A DNA stretch of 36,698 bases from Bdellovibrionales bacterium. Its GTDB lineage: Bacteria > Bdellovibrionota > UBA1018 > CAIMNF01. Location: contig CANHQK010000020.1 of the NCBI GenBank assembly GCA_947462765.1, forward strand, positions 1-36,698, written 5' to 3'. Position numbers and translations under genes: made by a program. Under the pieces are notes generated by a model that made no database searches, was not told where the DNA came from, and worked only from the letters and a program-made list of their open reading frames with translations. Of this stretch, positions 8,099 through 16,955 are shown in pieces (the first letter of the stretch is position 1; each line of letters opens with the position of its first letter).

Positions 8099-9046
8099 AT
8101 GGCCTCACTCACTCAACTCGAATACCTGGTCGCTGTCGACAAACACCGCCACTTCGGGAAGGCAGCAGCCTCCTGCCATGTCTCCCAACCCACCCTCTCG
8201 ATGCAGCTTCACAAACTGGAGGAAGAATACGGGGTCACTTTTTTTGACCGTTCCAAGCAACCGATCCTGCCCAATCCTGAGGCGATTCCCCTGATCGAAC
8301 AAGCCAAGAACATTCTTCGCGAATACGCCAAACTCGAACACCTCACTACCGAAGGGAGTCTCGAGCCGAGTGGAGAATTCAAGATCGGCGTCATCCCCAC
8401 CGTAGCCCCCTATCTCCTTCCTTTGTTTCTCGGCGATTTCGCATCGGCCATCCCCAAAGTCAATCTGAGCATCCGGGAAATCACCACCCGCGAAATCATC
8501 GACGCACTCGACAGGGATGAAATCGATGCCGGGATCCTCGCCACCCCCCTCAATATCCCCACCTTGGACGAGCGCCCGCTCTATTATGAGCCATTCCAGG
8601 TCTACACCTCGGCCCAACATCCCCTCGCCCGCTTGAAGTCCGTAACTGAAGATCAACTCACCTCGAATGGTATCTGGTTGCTTTCAGAGGGCCACTGCTT
8701 CAGGACCCAGGTGGTTAAACTCTGCTCGGCGCGCAAGACCTCTGCAGTCTTCAAGAATGTGAGCTTCGAGAGCGGAAGCATGGAAACCTTGCTTTCTCTG
8801 ATCGATCAGGGACACGGATACACCCTTCTTCCCGCGCTTGCGGGAGCACGCGTCACCGGTGTCCGCCGCCAGCAACTGAAGGACATCAAGGAACCCATCC
8901 CTACACGGGAGATTTCGCTCGTATTCAGACGCTCACAATACAAGCAAAGCTTGTTGAAAAAGCTCTCTGAGTCCATCAAGAACACGCTCCCGAAAGAAGT
9001 ATTCCAGAAGCGCTCGCCGAACCTGAGCGTGATTCAGATCAAATAG
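8099..9046 (+). CDS. oxyR: OxyR, peroxide-sensing LysR-type regulator
   Basis: This is a 315-aa LysR-family activator. The N-terminal helix-turn-helix (LTQLEYLVAVDKHRHFGKAA then SCHVSQPTLSMQLHKLE) closely follows the OxyR pattern. Decisively, GHCFRTQVVKLC places cysteines at residues 200 and 209, the same spacing as Cys199 and Cys208 of E. coli OxyR, which form the peroxide-induced disulfide. ATG 8099 is chosen over an in-frame ATG at 8069 because it has GGAG upstream and aligns with the family start. The gene is divergent from the YbjT-like SDR gene, and its 3' end overlaps the convergent histidine kinase by 8 bases. No catalase or peroxiredoxin gene is adjacent. Confidence 0.92.
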   Translation: MASLTQLEYLVAVDKHRHFGKAAASCHVSQPTLSMQLHKLEEEYGVTFFDRSKQPILPNPEAIPLIEQAKNILREYAKLEHLTTEGSLEPSGEFKIGVIPTVAPYLLPLFLGDFASAIPKVNLSIREITTREIIDALDRDEIDAGILATPLNIPTLDERPLYYEPFQVYTSAQHPLARLKSVTEDQLTSNGIWLLSEGHCFRTQVVKLCSARKTSAVFKNVSFESGSMETLLSLIDQGHGYTLLPALAGARVTGVRRQQLKDIKEPIPTREISLVFRRSQYKQSLLKKLSESIKNTLPKEVFQKRSPNLSVIQIK

Positions 9047-10529
9047 GCTCGAATGTCGCCAACGGCAGGCGGAAAACGAATGTGGTGTTCAGGGCGGCCT
9101 CATCGAGATGCAGGCCCCCACCATGCGAAAGAAGAATACTTTTGCTGATACTGAGTCCGAGACCGGTGCCCTCTCCCGGCGCTTTGGTTGTGAAAAAGGG
9201 ATCCATGATCCTCGACCTTAACTCTTTGGGAACGCCCGGACCGGAGTCCGCTAAGGATAAGATCAACTGATCCGCTTCGATCCGGGACGTGAGCCGGATC
9301 CACTTGACCTCCTGGTTGGCGATCGCTTGATACGCGTTATTGAGAAGATTCAGGAATACTTGAGAAATTGCGATTGAATTACAGCGGATCCTGACCGAGC
9401 GATCGACGTCGATTCCGACATGGACCCCGGATGATTTGAATCGCTCGAGACAAATCGAAAGCGCATCATCGAGAATCTCACCGATCTCGTGAACACGGAT
9501 CTCCGACTCCTGGGATTCCCTTGAAAGGTTTTTCAGACCTTGAATGATCCGCGCAATCCTACTAGAAGTCTCGCTGATCTGTTTGGCCATCCGGATCGCC
9601 TCTTCCGAAGTGATCGAGCCCTTAGCCATCTGCATGGAAATCAGATCGGCATATCCCTTGATGATCGTCAGAGGATTATTGATCTCATGGGCGATCCCTC
9701 CTGCCATCTCCCCGAGTGCGACCATCTTCGAGCTATTGATCAGTTTCTCCTGCACGCTCTTCAATTCATTGATGGCCGTGACGGCCCCCATGGAGCGAAC
9801 CGGTGAACCGCTCTCATCCCAATCGGTCACGACACCACGAAGAATGACCCAGAACCAACCCGAGACCCGGTTGCGGATCCGGAGCTCGATATTCAAGGGA
9901 ATGGCACCCCGACTCTCGACATGTGCCTGGTAGCGGGCCGAGAGCTCGACCAGATCATCTTCGTTAACATGCTTGTACAAGTCACCGACGGCCACCTGCC
10001 CGGGTGCCTCATGCCCGACCATCTCCCAGAACCGGGATGTGACAGAGACCTCACCCGTCAGATGATGGTAATCCCAAAAAGCATCACGAGACGCATCGGC
10101 TCTCGCTCTCAGGCGGGCTTCACTTTCGATGAGAGCCGAGGTTGCACGCTTCATGTCCGTGATATTCTGAATTTGAACCACAAATAAGCAGAATTCCTTC
10201 GTCTTGGACCAGACGGATGTGACGTTCGTGATCGCCCAGATCACCTCACCACTCTTGCTCACATACCGCTTTTCCATGCGGGGGGTGACTCCACGGTTCT
10301 CCAGCAATGCAATACGATGGCGATCGGTCGCATCCCGGTCATCTGGATGGGTCAACACCCGGTTGCTCACACCGATCAATTCATCGCGGGAATAACCGAA
10401 AGTCTGTAAAAAGGTAGGATTGAAATCAAGATACCGACCCTCTGAATCGAGTGCGGCCATCGCAATCGGAGAAAACTCAAAAACGTCGAGCAATTCCTCG
10501 CCAAACGCGCTCCGGAAGAGCGATTTCAT
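9039..10529 (-). CDS. PAS-PAS sensor histidine kinase
   Basis: This is a 496-aa cytoplasmic kinase without membrane segments. It has PAS domain 1 (about residues 10-130, VFEFSPIAMAALDSEGRYLDFNPTF), PAS domain 2 (about 140-262), HisKA with the phosphorylatable His281 in GGIAHEINNPL, and HATPase_c with NLLNNAYQA (N box), DSGPGVP (G1), FFTTK (F) and GTGLGLS (G2). All catalytic motifs are present. The start codon lies 3 bases after the rpoD stop on the same strand, so it is probably co-transcribed and translationally coupled with rpoD. No response regulator is adjacent, which makes it an orphan kinase here. The signal sensed is unknown; a PAS cofactor such as heme or flavin cannot be judged from sequence alone. 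Confidence 0.93.
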   Translation of the reverse strand: MKSLFRSAFGEELLDVFEFSPIAMAALDSEGRYLDFNPTFLQTFGYSRDELIGVSNRVLTHPDDRDATDRHRIALLENRGVTPRMEKRYVSKSGEVIWAITNVTSVWSKTKEFCLFVVQIQNITDMKRATSALIESEARLRARADASRDAFWDYHHLTGEVSVTSRFWEMVGHEAPGQVAVGDLYKHVNEDDLVELSARYQAHVESRGAIPLNIELRIRNRVSGWFWVILRGVVTDWDESGSPVRSMGAVTAINELKSVQEKLINSSKMVALGEMAGGIAHEINNPLTIIKGYADLISMQMAKGSITSEEAIRMAKQISETSSRIARIIQGLKNLSRESQESEIRVHEIGEILDDALSICLERFKSSGVHVGIDVDRSVRIRCNSIAISQVFLNLLNNAYQAIANQEVKWIRLTSRIEADQLILSLADSGPGVPKELRSRIMDPFFTTKAPGEGTGLGLSISKSILLSHGGGLHLDEAALNTTFVFRLPLATFEPI

Positions 10530-10532
10530 CGA

Positions 10533-12365
10533 TCAGTCCGTGAAGGCCTTAAGGAGCTTCGCGCGACTGGGATGACGAAGCTTTCTGAGAGCCTTCGCCT
10601 CGATCTGACGGATCCGTTCACGGGTCACGAAGAAATCCTGACCGACCTCTTCGAGGGTGTGATCGGACTTCTCGCCGATCCCGAAACGCATGCGAAGGAC
10701 TTTCTCTTCTCTCGGAGTGAGAGTGGAGAGCACCTTCCGGGTCTGCTCGGAGAGGTTCAGATTGATCACGGCCTCGGCCGGATTGATGATGTTCTTGTCC
10801 TCGATAAAGTCTCCGAGCGAAGAATCCTCTTCCTCACCGATCGGAGTCTCGAGAGAGATCGGCTCCTTGGCGATTTTCAGCACCTTACGAACCTTGTCCA
10901 CCGGCATTTCCATTTTGGTGGCGATTTCCTCGGGCTGCGGTTCGCGCCCGAGCTGTTGCATGAGGGTCCGCTGGGTGCGAACCAGTTTGTTGATCGTTTC
11001 GATCATATGCACGGGAATCCGGATGGTCCGGGCCTGGTCTGCGATCGCGCGGGTGATTGCCTGACGGATCCACCAGGTCGCGTAGGTCGAGAATTTGTAG
11101 CCCCGACGATATTCGAATTTATCGACGGCTTTCATGAGACCGATGTTGCCCTCTTGGATCAGATCGAGGAATTGAAGACCGCGATTGGTGTATTTCTTGG
11201 CAATCGACACCACGAGACGGAGATTCGCCTCGACCAATTCACTCTTGGCGGTGTCAGCACTGCGCTCACCGATCATCAGGCTCTCATTGATCCTTTTCAA
11301 CTCTTCGACGGTGACACCGGACTCGCTCTCCAAACGAAGCAAACGCTTCACGACGTCATCTTCCTGGGCCATCAGCTGAACCAACTTGGCTTCGGGAAGA
11401 TCGTACTTCTTGGCGATCGCAGGAAGCTTGGTCGCGTCTTTTGAATCTTCAATGACCCCGACGAATTCGTCCTGGCTTTTCACACCGAGGTATTCATAAA
11501 CCTTTTGGCGCTCGTTCTGGGCCTCACGTCCGCGGTTCCAGTATTCCTTGATCTGTGCGGAAAGGAAGTTGATCGTCTTCCGGTTGAAAGCGATGTTTTG
11601 GAACGCGGTCTCGACCTGGCGCTCTTTCTTTTTGATTTCGGCTCGGATCGCTTCTTTTTCTTTAGCGGGGGTTTTCCGGGCTTCGGGTCCGACGAGCTTG
11701 GAATCCATCTTCTCCTGGAAGCTCAGGAGCGACTTCACTTTCGAAACGGCACGAATGACCCGGTCGAGGTATTCCTTTTCATCCTCGGGGGAAACTTCAT
11801 CTTCCACTCCGCGAATGACGTCTTTCACCTTGGTCTTCGCAGTCTCGAGGCGCTCTCCGAGATCCACGATCGCCATGGTTCCCAGACGCGAAGCCAACAG
11901 TGCGCGAAGGATCTCAAGCTCGCCCTCTTCAATCCGCTTGGCGATGGCCACCTCTCCCTCACGGGTCAGGAGTGAAACGGATCCCATTTTTTTCAGATAA
12001 AGTTTAACGGGATCGGTGCCCTTGGCATACTCGGCGGTCGACACCAGGTCGCCCGACTCATCCGATTGCAATTCTTCTTCTTGTGGGGCTGGTGCCTCGG
12101 TCCCAACTTCTTCAAGGAAGCCCTCTTCCTTCTCTTCCCCGTCTTCAGGGCGTCGACGACCGTCAGTGATCTCGATTTCGTTCTCCGCCAGGAGAACCAT
12201 CACCTCATCGATTTCTTCCGGGGAGACCATCTCAACTGGAAGCAACTCATGAACTTCGACATAAGAAAGGAAGCCACGCTGGACACCGAGGTCCATCAGC
12301 TTTTTAATATCTTTGTGATTCCGGTTCACTTTCCCCGAAGCATTAGTCGTTTTTTCCTGAGACAT
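10533..12365 (-). CDS. rpoD: RNA polymerase primary sigma factor (sigma-70)
   Basis: This 610-aa housekeeping sigma factor has region 1.1 (about 15-75, [20 protein letters not shown]), an acidic linker, region 1.2 ([13 protein letters not shown]), a large non-conserved insert, region 2 ([35 protein letters not shown]), region 3 and region 4.2 ([20 protein letters not shown]). ATG 12365 is chosen, with GAAGAG upstream; a TTG at 12377 would add only four residues. The start overlaps the dnaG stop by 23 bases. This is the distal core gene of the macromolecular-synthesis operon, and a PAS kinase follows 3 bases after its stop. Confidence 0.98.
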   Translation of the reverse strand: MSQEKTTNASGKVNRNHKDIKKLMDLGVQRGFLSYVEVHELLPVEMVSPEEIDEVMVLLAENEIEITDGRRRPEDGEEKEEGFLEEVGTEAPAPQEEELQSDESGDLVSTAEYAKGTDPVKLYLKKMGSVSLLTREGEVAIAKRIEEGELEILRALLASRLGTMAIVDLGERLETAKTKVKDVIRGVEDEVSPEDEKEYLDRVIRAVSKVKSLLSFQEKMDSKLVGPEARKTPAKEKEAIRAEIKKKERQVETAFQNIAFNRKTINFLSAQIKEYWNRGREAQNERQKVYEYLGVKSQDEFVGVIEDSKDATKLPAIAKKYDLPEAKLVQLMAQEDDVVKRLLRLESESGVTVEELKRINESLMIGERSADTAKSELVEANLRLVVSIAKKYTNRGLQFLDLIQEGNIGLMKAVDKFEYRRGYKFSTYATWWIRQAITRAIADQARTIRIPVHMIETINKLVRTQRTLMQQLGREPQPEEIATKMEMPVDKVRKVLKIAKEPISLETPIGEEEDSSLGDFIEDKNIINPAEAVINLNLSEQTRKVLSTLTPREEKVLRMRFGIGEKSDHTLEEVGQDFFVTRERIRQIEAKALRKLRHPSRAKLLKAFTD

Positions 12366-14274
12366 AAGACTCTTCAAATTCCTTTAATTTCCTCTGCAGG
12401 TCAAGGAATTGTTGGGATAATTCCTTAAATTTTTCCATATCTTGGGCCTGCTCCACCCTCATCATCTCTTCCCGGATTCTATGCGAAAACCGTGCCCACG
12501 ACTTGTAGACCCCTCGACGGAGCAGTGCGCGGAGCTGAGCCTCATCTCCCGAGACCCGATCCTGCAACAGACCTTCCATGATAACCGATTGTAACTCCAA
12601 CGAAACACGTCCTTGGACCCAAGTTTCAGGCGCTTGTTTGAGACGCTCCAATCCGGCTGGATCCTCCAAGATGGTCCGAACCCAATTTTGGACTTCGGTG
12701 TCATCAAAGAGTTCCGGCAGTGAATCTTTTTCATGCATCTGACGACGGGCTTCGAGAAAGTAAGCGCTAAAATCCTGCACCTTCACGAAATACTGCAACA
12801 ACTGACGGTCATAGGGGGTCAAAGGGGCACGTTTTTTCGCTCCGGGAGGCGGAGCCCGCCTCACCTCGGCCTGCGCAACGGGTACGGGTCTTCGAGCGGT
12901 TCCGACAGATCTCCCCTCGAGATCCTTGGCCAAGACGCCCAGTGCAGCAGGGGGAACTTCCCATCGTTTGACCAGGTCGGAGACCCGGATGGCTCTGCCC
13001 ACGGGATCCGTATACTGACTCAGCCATTGAACCGCCTGCTTCACGGCCGCCGACCGACTCTCGACCTGCCCCTCACTCTCCCGGAACAACCGATCGAGCT
13101 CGCGATCGAGAAGCGGGGTGGCTTCGCGAATCCACTGCCTGAGTTGCTTCAGGTGCTCTTCGGGGTTCTCGAGAAGGAACTCATCCGGATCGAGCTTGCT
13201 TGCAAAAGAGATCCCGTAGAGCAACTGGCCCATTCTGAGGCCCAGCTCCATGGACTTCACCGTGGCCTGGATCCCGGCCTCATCTTGATCGAAAAACACG
13301 ATGACACGGGGACCTAGACGGGTCAGAGTTCGCAAGTGATCCTCGGTCAGAGCGGTTCCACAGGGGGCAACGGCATTTTCGACTCCGGCCTGATGGAGGG
13401 CGATCACATCAAAGTATCCCTCCACCACGATCGAGACTTCCTCTTCACGAATGGCGCGCTTGGCCTGGGTCAGGCCGAACAGGAAGCGTGACTTCTGGAA
13501 CAACTCACTTTCGGCGCTGTTCAAATACTTTGGAAGCTTGAATTCGGACGGCTTTTTTTCGACCGAAGGGAGAATGCGTCCACCGAATCCGAGAATCCTG
13601 CCTCGAGGATCGATCAACGGGAAAAGCAACCGTTCCCTGAAAAAATCATAATCCCCCTGCGTCTTCTGCGAAGCCCGGATGAGTCCGAAGTCGCGGGCGA
13701 TATCGAGGGGAGCGCGGGCACGGGTCAGGTACTGGACCAAACCGTCAGCCTGGGCGCCCGCCACACCGATCTGGAACTTCTCGATGGTTCCCTGGCTGAT
13801 TCCGCGTTTTTTCAAGTACTCTCTTGCCTCGACGAACAAGGGCGACCCCACCCCTCTGAGAAGGTTCTCGTGGTAATACTGCAACGATGAGAAGTAATTC
13901 AGCCGGACTGCCTTCTGAACGCGATCCCGCTTGATGCGGAGAGCCCGCTCTTCCTCACTCGAAAGCGCCTCTCCTCCATCGGGCAGCGGAATTTTTGCTT
14001 TTTCGGCGAGATCTTCGCAGGCTTCCTCAAAGCTGAGCCCGTGAAGCTGCATGACGAACTTGATCAGATCCCCCGTCTCTTTGCATCCGAAGCAGTAATA
14101 GAATTCGCGATTCACTGAAAATGAGGGGGAACGGTCTCCATGAAAAGGACAACGCCCCATGAAGCGGGCTCCGCTCTTCCTCAATTCGACATTTTCAGAA
14201 ACCACCTCATGGAGAGGTAACGCCGTCTTTAACGACTGGATCCATTCGGGAGTGAAACGCGTCCTGACTTTCAA
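12343..14274 (-). CDS. dnaG: DNA primase
   Basis: This 643-aa primase makes RNA primers at the replication fork. The N-terminal CHC2 zinc-binding domain (CPFH near 42-45, then CFGC after about 17 residues) is followed by the RNA-polymerase core. The Toprim motif includes [16 protein letters not shown] and the FFDQDEAG acidic cluster. The C-terminal roughly 180 residues are the helicase-interaction region. The likely start is TTG 14274, seven bases past the yqeY stop with GAGAG just upstream; no ATG fits the conserved N-terminus. The stop lies inside the rpoD start region. The order rpsU-yqeY-dnaG-rpoD supports the call. Confidence 0.97.
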   Translation of the reverse strand: MKVRTRFTPEWIQSLKTALPLHEVVSENVELRKSGARFMGRCPFHGDRSPSFSVNREFYYCFGCKETGDLIKFVMQLHGLSFEEACEDLAEKAKIPLPDGGEALSSEEERALRIKRDRVQKAVRLNYFSSLQYYHENLLRGVGSPLFVEAREYLKKRGISQGTIEKFQIGVAGAQADGLVQYLTRARAPLDIARDFGLIRASQKTQGDYDFFRERLLFPLIDPRGRILGFGGRILPSVEKKPSEFKLPKYLNSAESELFQKSRFLFGLTQAKRAIREEEVSIVVEGYFDVIALHQAGVENAVAPCGTALTEDHLRTLTRLGPRVIVFFDQDEAGIQATVKSMELGLRMGQLLYGISFASKLDPDEFLLENPEEHLKQLRQWIREATPLLDRELDRLFRESEGQVESRSAAVKQAVQWLSQYTDPVGRAIRVSDLVKRWEVPPAALGVLAKDLEGRSVGTARRPVPVAQAEVRRAPPPGAKKRAPLTPYDRQLLQYFVKVQDFSAYFLEARRQMHEKDSLPELFDDTEVQNWVRTILEDPAGLERLKQAPETWVQGRVSLELQSVIMEGLLQDRVSGDEAQLRALLRRGVYKSWARFSHRIREEMMRVEQAQDMEKFKELSQQFLDLQRKLKEFEESYVSGKND

Positions 14275-14281
14275 AATGCTC

Positions 14282-14731
14282 TCAGCCGCCGAGCGCTTCC
14301 CGTACGAGTTGGTTCACCAGCTTGCCATCGGCACGGCCCTGGACTTTCGGAAGAAGAACTTTCATCACCTTCCCGAGATCCTTAGCATCCTTGGCCTGTG
14401 ACTCAGCAACCGCTGCGGCCACGAGGGGCTTCAGTTCATCCGCACTCATTTGGGCGGGCATGAACTGCCGGAGATACTTCGCTTCGGCTTCCTCGGCAGC
14501 CACAAGGTCTTCCCGTCCGCCCGCTTTGAACTGAGCGATCGACTCCTCGCGTTGTTTAAGGAGCGTCGAGATCAGCTTCAGAACCTCGGCATCATCGAGA
14601 TCCTTGCGATCATCCACTTCCCGCTTCCGGATGGCGGCATGCAGGGTCCTGGCGAATTGTGTCGTGGTTTTATCACCCGACTTCATCGCACTTTTCATGT
14701 TTTCCTGATTGATCTCTTTGATGCTGGGCAT
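14282..14731 (-). CDS. yqeY: YqeY-like protein (GatB/YqeY domain)
   Basis: This is a 149-aa protein of the YqeY family, which resembles the tail domain of the GatB amidotransferase subunit. The family signature is visible: SIKEINQENMKSAMKSGDK, FKAGGREDLVAAEEAEAKYLRQFMP and the C-terminal DLGKVMKVLLPKVQGRADGK. Its biochemical role is not established; a role in tRNA-linked amidation has been suggested from the domain. The gene sits between rpsU and dnaG, a common place for it. A strong terminator-like hairpin lies between rpsU and this start, so expression from the rpsU promoter would depend on read-through, or there is an internal promoter. Confidence 0.92.
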   Translation of the reverse strand: MPSIKEINQENMKSAMKSGDKTTTQFARTLHAAIRKREVDDRKDLDDAEVLKLISTLLKQREESIAQFKAGGREDLVAAEEAEAKYLRQFMPAQMSADELKPLVAAAVAESQAKDAKDLGKVMKVLLPKVQGRADGKLVNQLVREALGG

Positions 14732-14747
14732 GGGACCTACCCTAGCA

Positions 14748-14785
14748 GAAAAAAAGCCCCTTTTGCCAGTGGCAAAGGGGGCTTT
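14748..14785 (-). terminator. Intrinsic terminator/attenuator after rpsU
   Basis: On the minus strand, a stem of about 15 bp with one mismatch (AAAGCCCCCTTTGCC pairing with GGCAAAAGGGGCTTT, loop ACT) is followed directly by a run of T. It lies in the 81-base gap between rpsU and yqeY. E. coli has a terminator in the equivalent place (T1, between rpsU and dnaG). It allows much S21 mRNA and little primase/sigma mRNA from one promoter. Confidence 0.85.
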
Positions 14786-14812
14786 CGCTACGAAATGACT
14801 ACCCTGAAATCC

Positions 14813-15022
14813 TCAGTAGGACTTCTTGGGACGGCTGCTGAACCCGCGCTTACCGCGGTTCTTGCGCGCTGCGATATCTTTCTTTTTGCGTTTCACGGAA
14901 GGCTTTTCGAATGCCTCACGCTTGCGAACTTCGGCCAAAACGCCGGCTTTTTCTACTTGTTTCTTGAAACGCTTGAGGGCCGCTTCGAACGAATCCCCCT
15001 CACGAATGACGATTCCTGGCAT
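14813..15022 (-). CDS. rpsU: 30S ribosomal protein S21
   Basis: This 69-aa basic protein begins [20 protein letters not shown], the S21 pattern, and ends in a lysine/arginine-rich tail ([20 protein letters not shown]). ATG 15022 has a near-perfect Shine-Dalgarno, GGAGGTGA, five to eight bases upstream; an in-frame start six codons earlier would bury that site. It is the first gene of the macromolecular-synthesis operon and is separated from yqeY by a strong hairpin with a U-tract. The divergent lptC-like gene begins about 76 bases away, so this gap holds the promoters of both operons. Confidence 0.97.
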   Translation of the reverse strand: MPGIVIREGDSFEAALKRFKKQVEKAGVLAEVRKREAFEKPSVKRKKKDIAARKNRGKRGFSSRPKKSY

Positions 15023-15098
15023 GATTTCACCTCCTTCCACGAAATGGACAGGTTCTCAGGGATACACCTTGGCGCGGAAAGATGCAATACTGAATGAC

Positions 15099-16160
15099 GT
15101 GTCCAACTCGGTGAAATGGTCGAGACAGTCCCCGCTTCAGTCCGTGCTTCTGGCAGGGTTAGTGCTTTTTTTCGTGAGCCATTTCGTGCTCTTGTCCCCG
15201 TCCTCGCTCGAAGATGATTTCGGTGGCATGCGGGTCATCCATCCGCGGGACCTGCTGGGACTCCTTCAAAACGAGACCGAGACCCTCGCGGTGAGCGAGC
15301 TCCCCGAGAACACTCCCCCTTCCTACAGTCTGCGCGATCTCCGACTCGCCTCCTCTCATCAACGCTCACCGGAATTCCTCCTTTCGGCAAGAAAGTCCGT
15401 CAGCTTTCAAAAGGAAGAACTCATTCACTTCAGGGACATGACGGTGACCACGGCTGACCGGATGGAGATCCGATCCAAAGAAGCCCTCTACCGGCAAAAA
15501 GAGCATGTGATTCACTTCTTTGGAGACGTCCGAGTCAGACTTCCGGGAGGTGCCGAGATCCGGACCGAGACAGCCGAGCTCTCCACCCGACCGACCATGC
15601 ATGTACGAGTCCCGGCCACGGTGCGGATCGAAGGGCAACATACGAAGGGGCAGAACCGGATGACCTTCGCGTCACTTGGCCTCGATTATGTGGCAAACGA
15701 CCCGGAGCATCTGAGACTTCTTCGGAACGTCGAAGTGAAAACACGGAGTGCCAGGAACCTCACCATTCTCTCCGACTCGGCGGATTACTCGGAAAACGAA
15801 GGGCGACTGGCCTTCACCATGTCCGAGAAACGACCGATCCAGGAACAATTCGTACGACTGACCGAGCCGGCATTCGAATTGAGGGCGAGGAATCTCGAAC
15901 TCGACCTTTCCGGCGAAAAAGAACTCCAGACCGTGCGAGCCGAAAAAGACGTGTGGTTCGAGGAGTCGGGCGAATCTGGCCTGAAAACGAGTGGCACCGG
16001 TGGCCGCGGAGTCTACTCGGTGGAGACAGGACTGGTCACTCTTTCCGAATTTCCTCAACTGTACCAGGACCGTGATACCATCACCGGGGAGATCATCCTT
16101 TTCCACAGAGACACCGACACCATCGAAGTGAGACAGAGCAATGCAAGTTACGGGAACTGA
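15099..16160 (+). CDS. LPS-export protein combining LptC-like and LptA-like regions
   Basis: This roughly 353-aa protein has one N-terminal membrane anchor ([18 protein letters not shown], about residues 14-31). A long beta-rich periplasmic part follows, with repeated [26 protein letters not shown] strands. The first half resembles LptC (anchor plus beta-jellyroll). The last 90 or so residues ([55 protein letters not shown]) look like OstA/LptA. E. coli encodes these separately (about 190 and 185 aa). Together they would bridge the inner-membrane ABC transporter to the outer-membrane translocon. The start is uncertain: GTG 15099 is chosen because upstream sequence overlaps the divergent rpsU. 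The gene overlaps lptB by 20 bases. Confidence 0.75.
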   Translation: MSNSVKWSRQSPLQSVLLAGLVLFFVSHFVLLSPSSLEDDFGGMRVIHPRDLLGLLQNETETLAVSELPENTPPSYSLRDLRLASSHQRSPEFLLSARKSVSFQKEELIHFRDMTVTTADRMEIRSKEALYRQKEHVIHFFGDVRVRLPGGAEIRTETAELSTRPTMHVRVPATVRIEGQHTKGQNRMTFASLGLDYVANDPEHLRLLRNVEVKTRSARNLTILSDSADYSENEGRLAFTMSEKRPIQEQFVRLTEPAFELRARNLELDLSGEKELQTVRAEKDVWFEESGESGLKTSGTGGRGVYSVETGLVTLSEFPQLYQDRDTITGEIILFHRDTDTIEVRQSNASYGN

Positions 16161-16884
16161 GGCCAAGAAACTTCGGGCCACCGGCCTAATCAAATCCTAT
16201 CAGGAACGGAAAGTGGTGAAAGGCGTCAGCCTCGAAGTCGCATCCGGGCAAGTCGTCGGACTGCTCGGACTCAACGGAGCCGGAAAAACCACCACATTCT
16301 ATATGATCACCGGACTCATCATGCCGGACGAGGGAGATGTTTATCTCGGAGACCGGGACATCACCCGTTTACCCATGCACGAACGGGCGAAATGCGGCTT
16401 AGCCTACCTCCCCCAGGAACCTTCGGTGTTCAGGAAACTCACGGTCGAAGAAAACATCATGGCCACTCTGGAGACCCTGAAGATCACCCATGATGAGCGC
16501 AAAAAACGCCTTCGGAAGCTTCTTGATGAGTTCACACTCAACCATGTCTCGAAGCAACCCGCCTATACGCTCTCCGGGGGTGAGCGCAGACGTGTCGAGG
16601 TTGCGCGAGCGCTCGCACTAAACCCGTCTTTCATCCTGCTGGATGAGCCTTTCGCAGGGGTCGACCCACTCGCGGTTGCGGATATTCAAAAAATGATCCT
16701 GACGCTGAAGGCGCGGGGCATCGGTGTTTTGATCACGGACCATAATGTTCGCGAAACTCTTTCCATTTGTGATTGGGGACTCATCTTGTCAGAGGGAGTC
16801 ATCTTCGTGCAGGGCACGCCCGAACAGATTGCGAACTCGAAGGCGGCGCGTGAAAAGTATCTGGGTGAGAACTTTAAATTCTAA
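16141..16884 (+). CDS. lptB: LPS-export ABC transporter ATPase
   Basis: This is a 247-aa ABC ATPase with Walker [10 protein letters not shown] (43-51), signature LSGGERRR, Walker [13 protein letters not shown] and the switch histidine in ITDHNVRET. The motifs and the tail [12 protein letters not shown] identify LptB. It powers extraction of LPS from the inner membrane together with LptF/LptG, which are not in this window. ATG 16141 lies inside the end of the LptC/LptA-like gene, so the two are coupled. RpoN follows 71 bases downstream, the widely conserved lptA-lptB-rpoN order. Confidence 0.97.
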   Translation: MQVTGTEAKKLRATGLIKSYQERKVVKGVSLEVASGQVVGLLGLNGAGKTTTFYMITGLIMPDEGDVYLGDRDITRLPMHERAKCGLAYLPQEPSVFRKLTVEENIMATLETLKITHDERKKRLRKLLDEFTLNHVSKQPAYTLSGGERRRVEVARALALNPSFILLDEPFAGVDPLAVADIQKMILTLKARGIGVLITDHNVRETLSICDWGLILSEGVIFVQGTPEQIANSKAAREKYLGENFKF

Positions 16885-16955
16885 ATTGATTTCGTTGAAT
16901 AAATAAAAACCATTTTTTTCTGCAATTTCCGCGCCTGAGCCATTAGAATGAACGC

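Noticed and set aside
10572-11444. 290-aa frame antisense to rpoD
   Set aside because: It lies opposite the most conserved regions of sigma-70; its composition reflects that strand.
15023-15098. Sigma-70 promoter for rpsU (TTGCAT-N17-TATCCC on the minus strand)
   Set aside because: Each box matches the consensus at only three positions, not enough to call.
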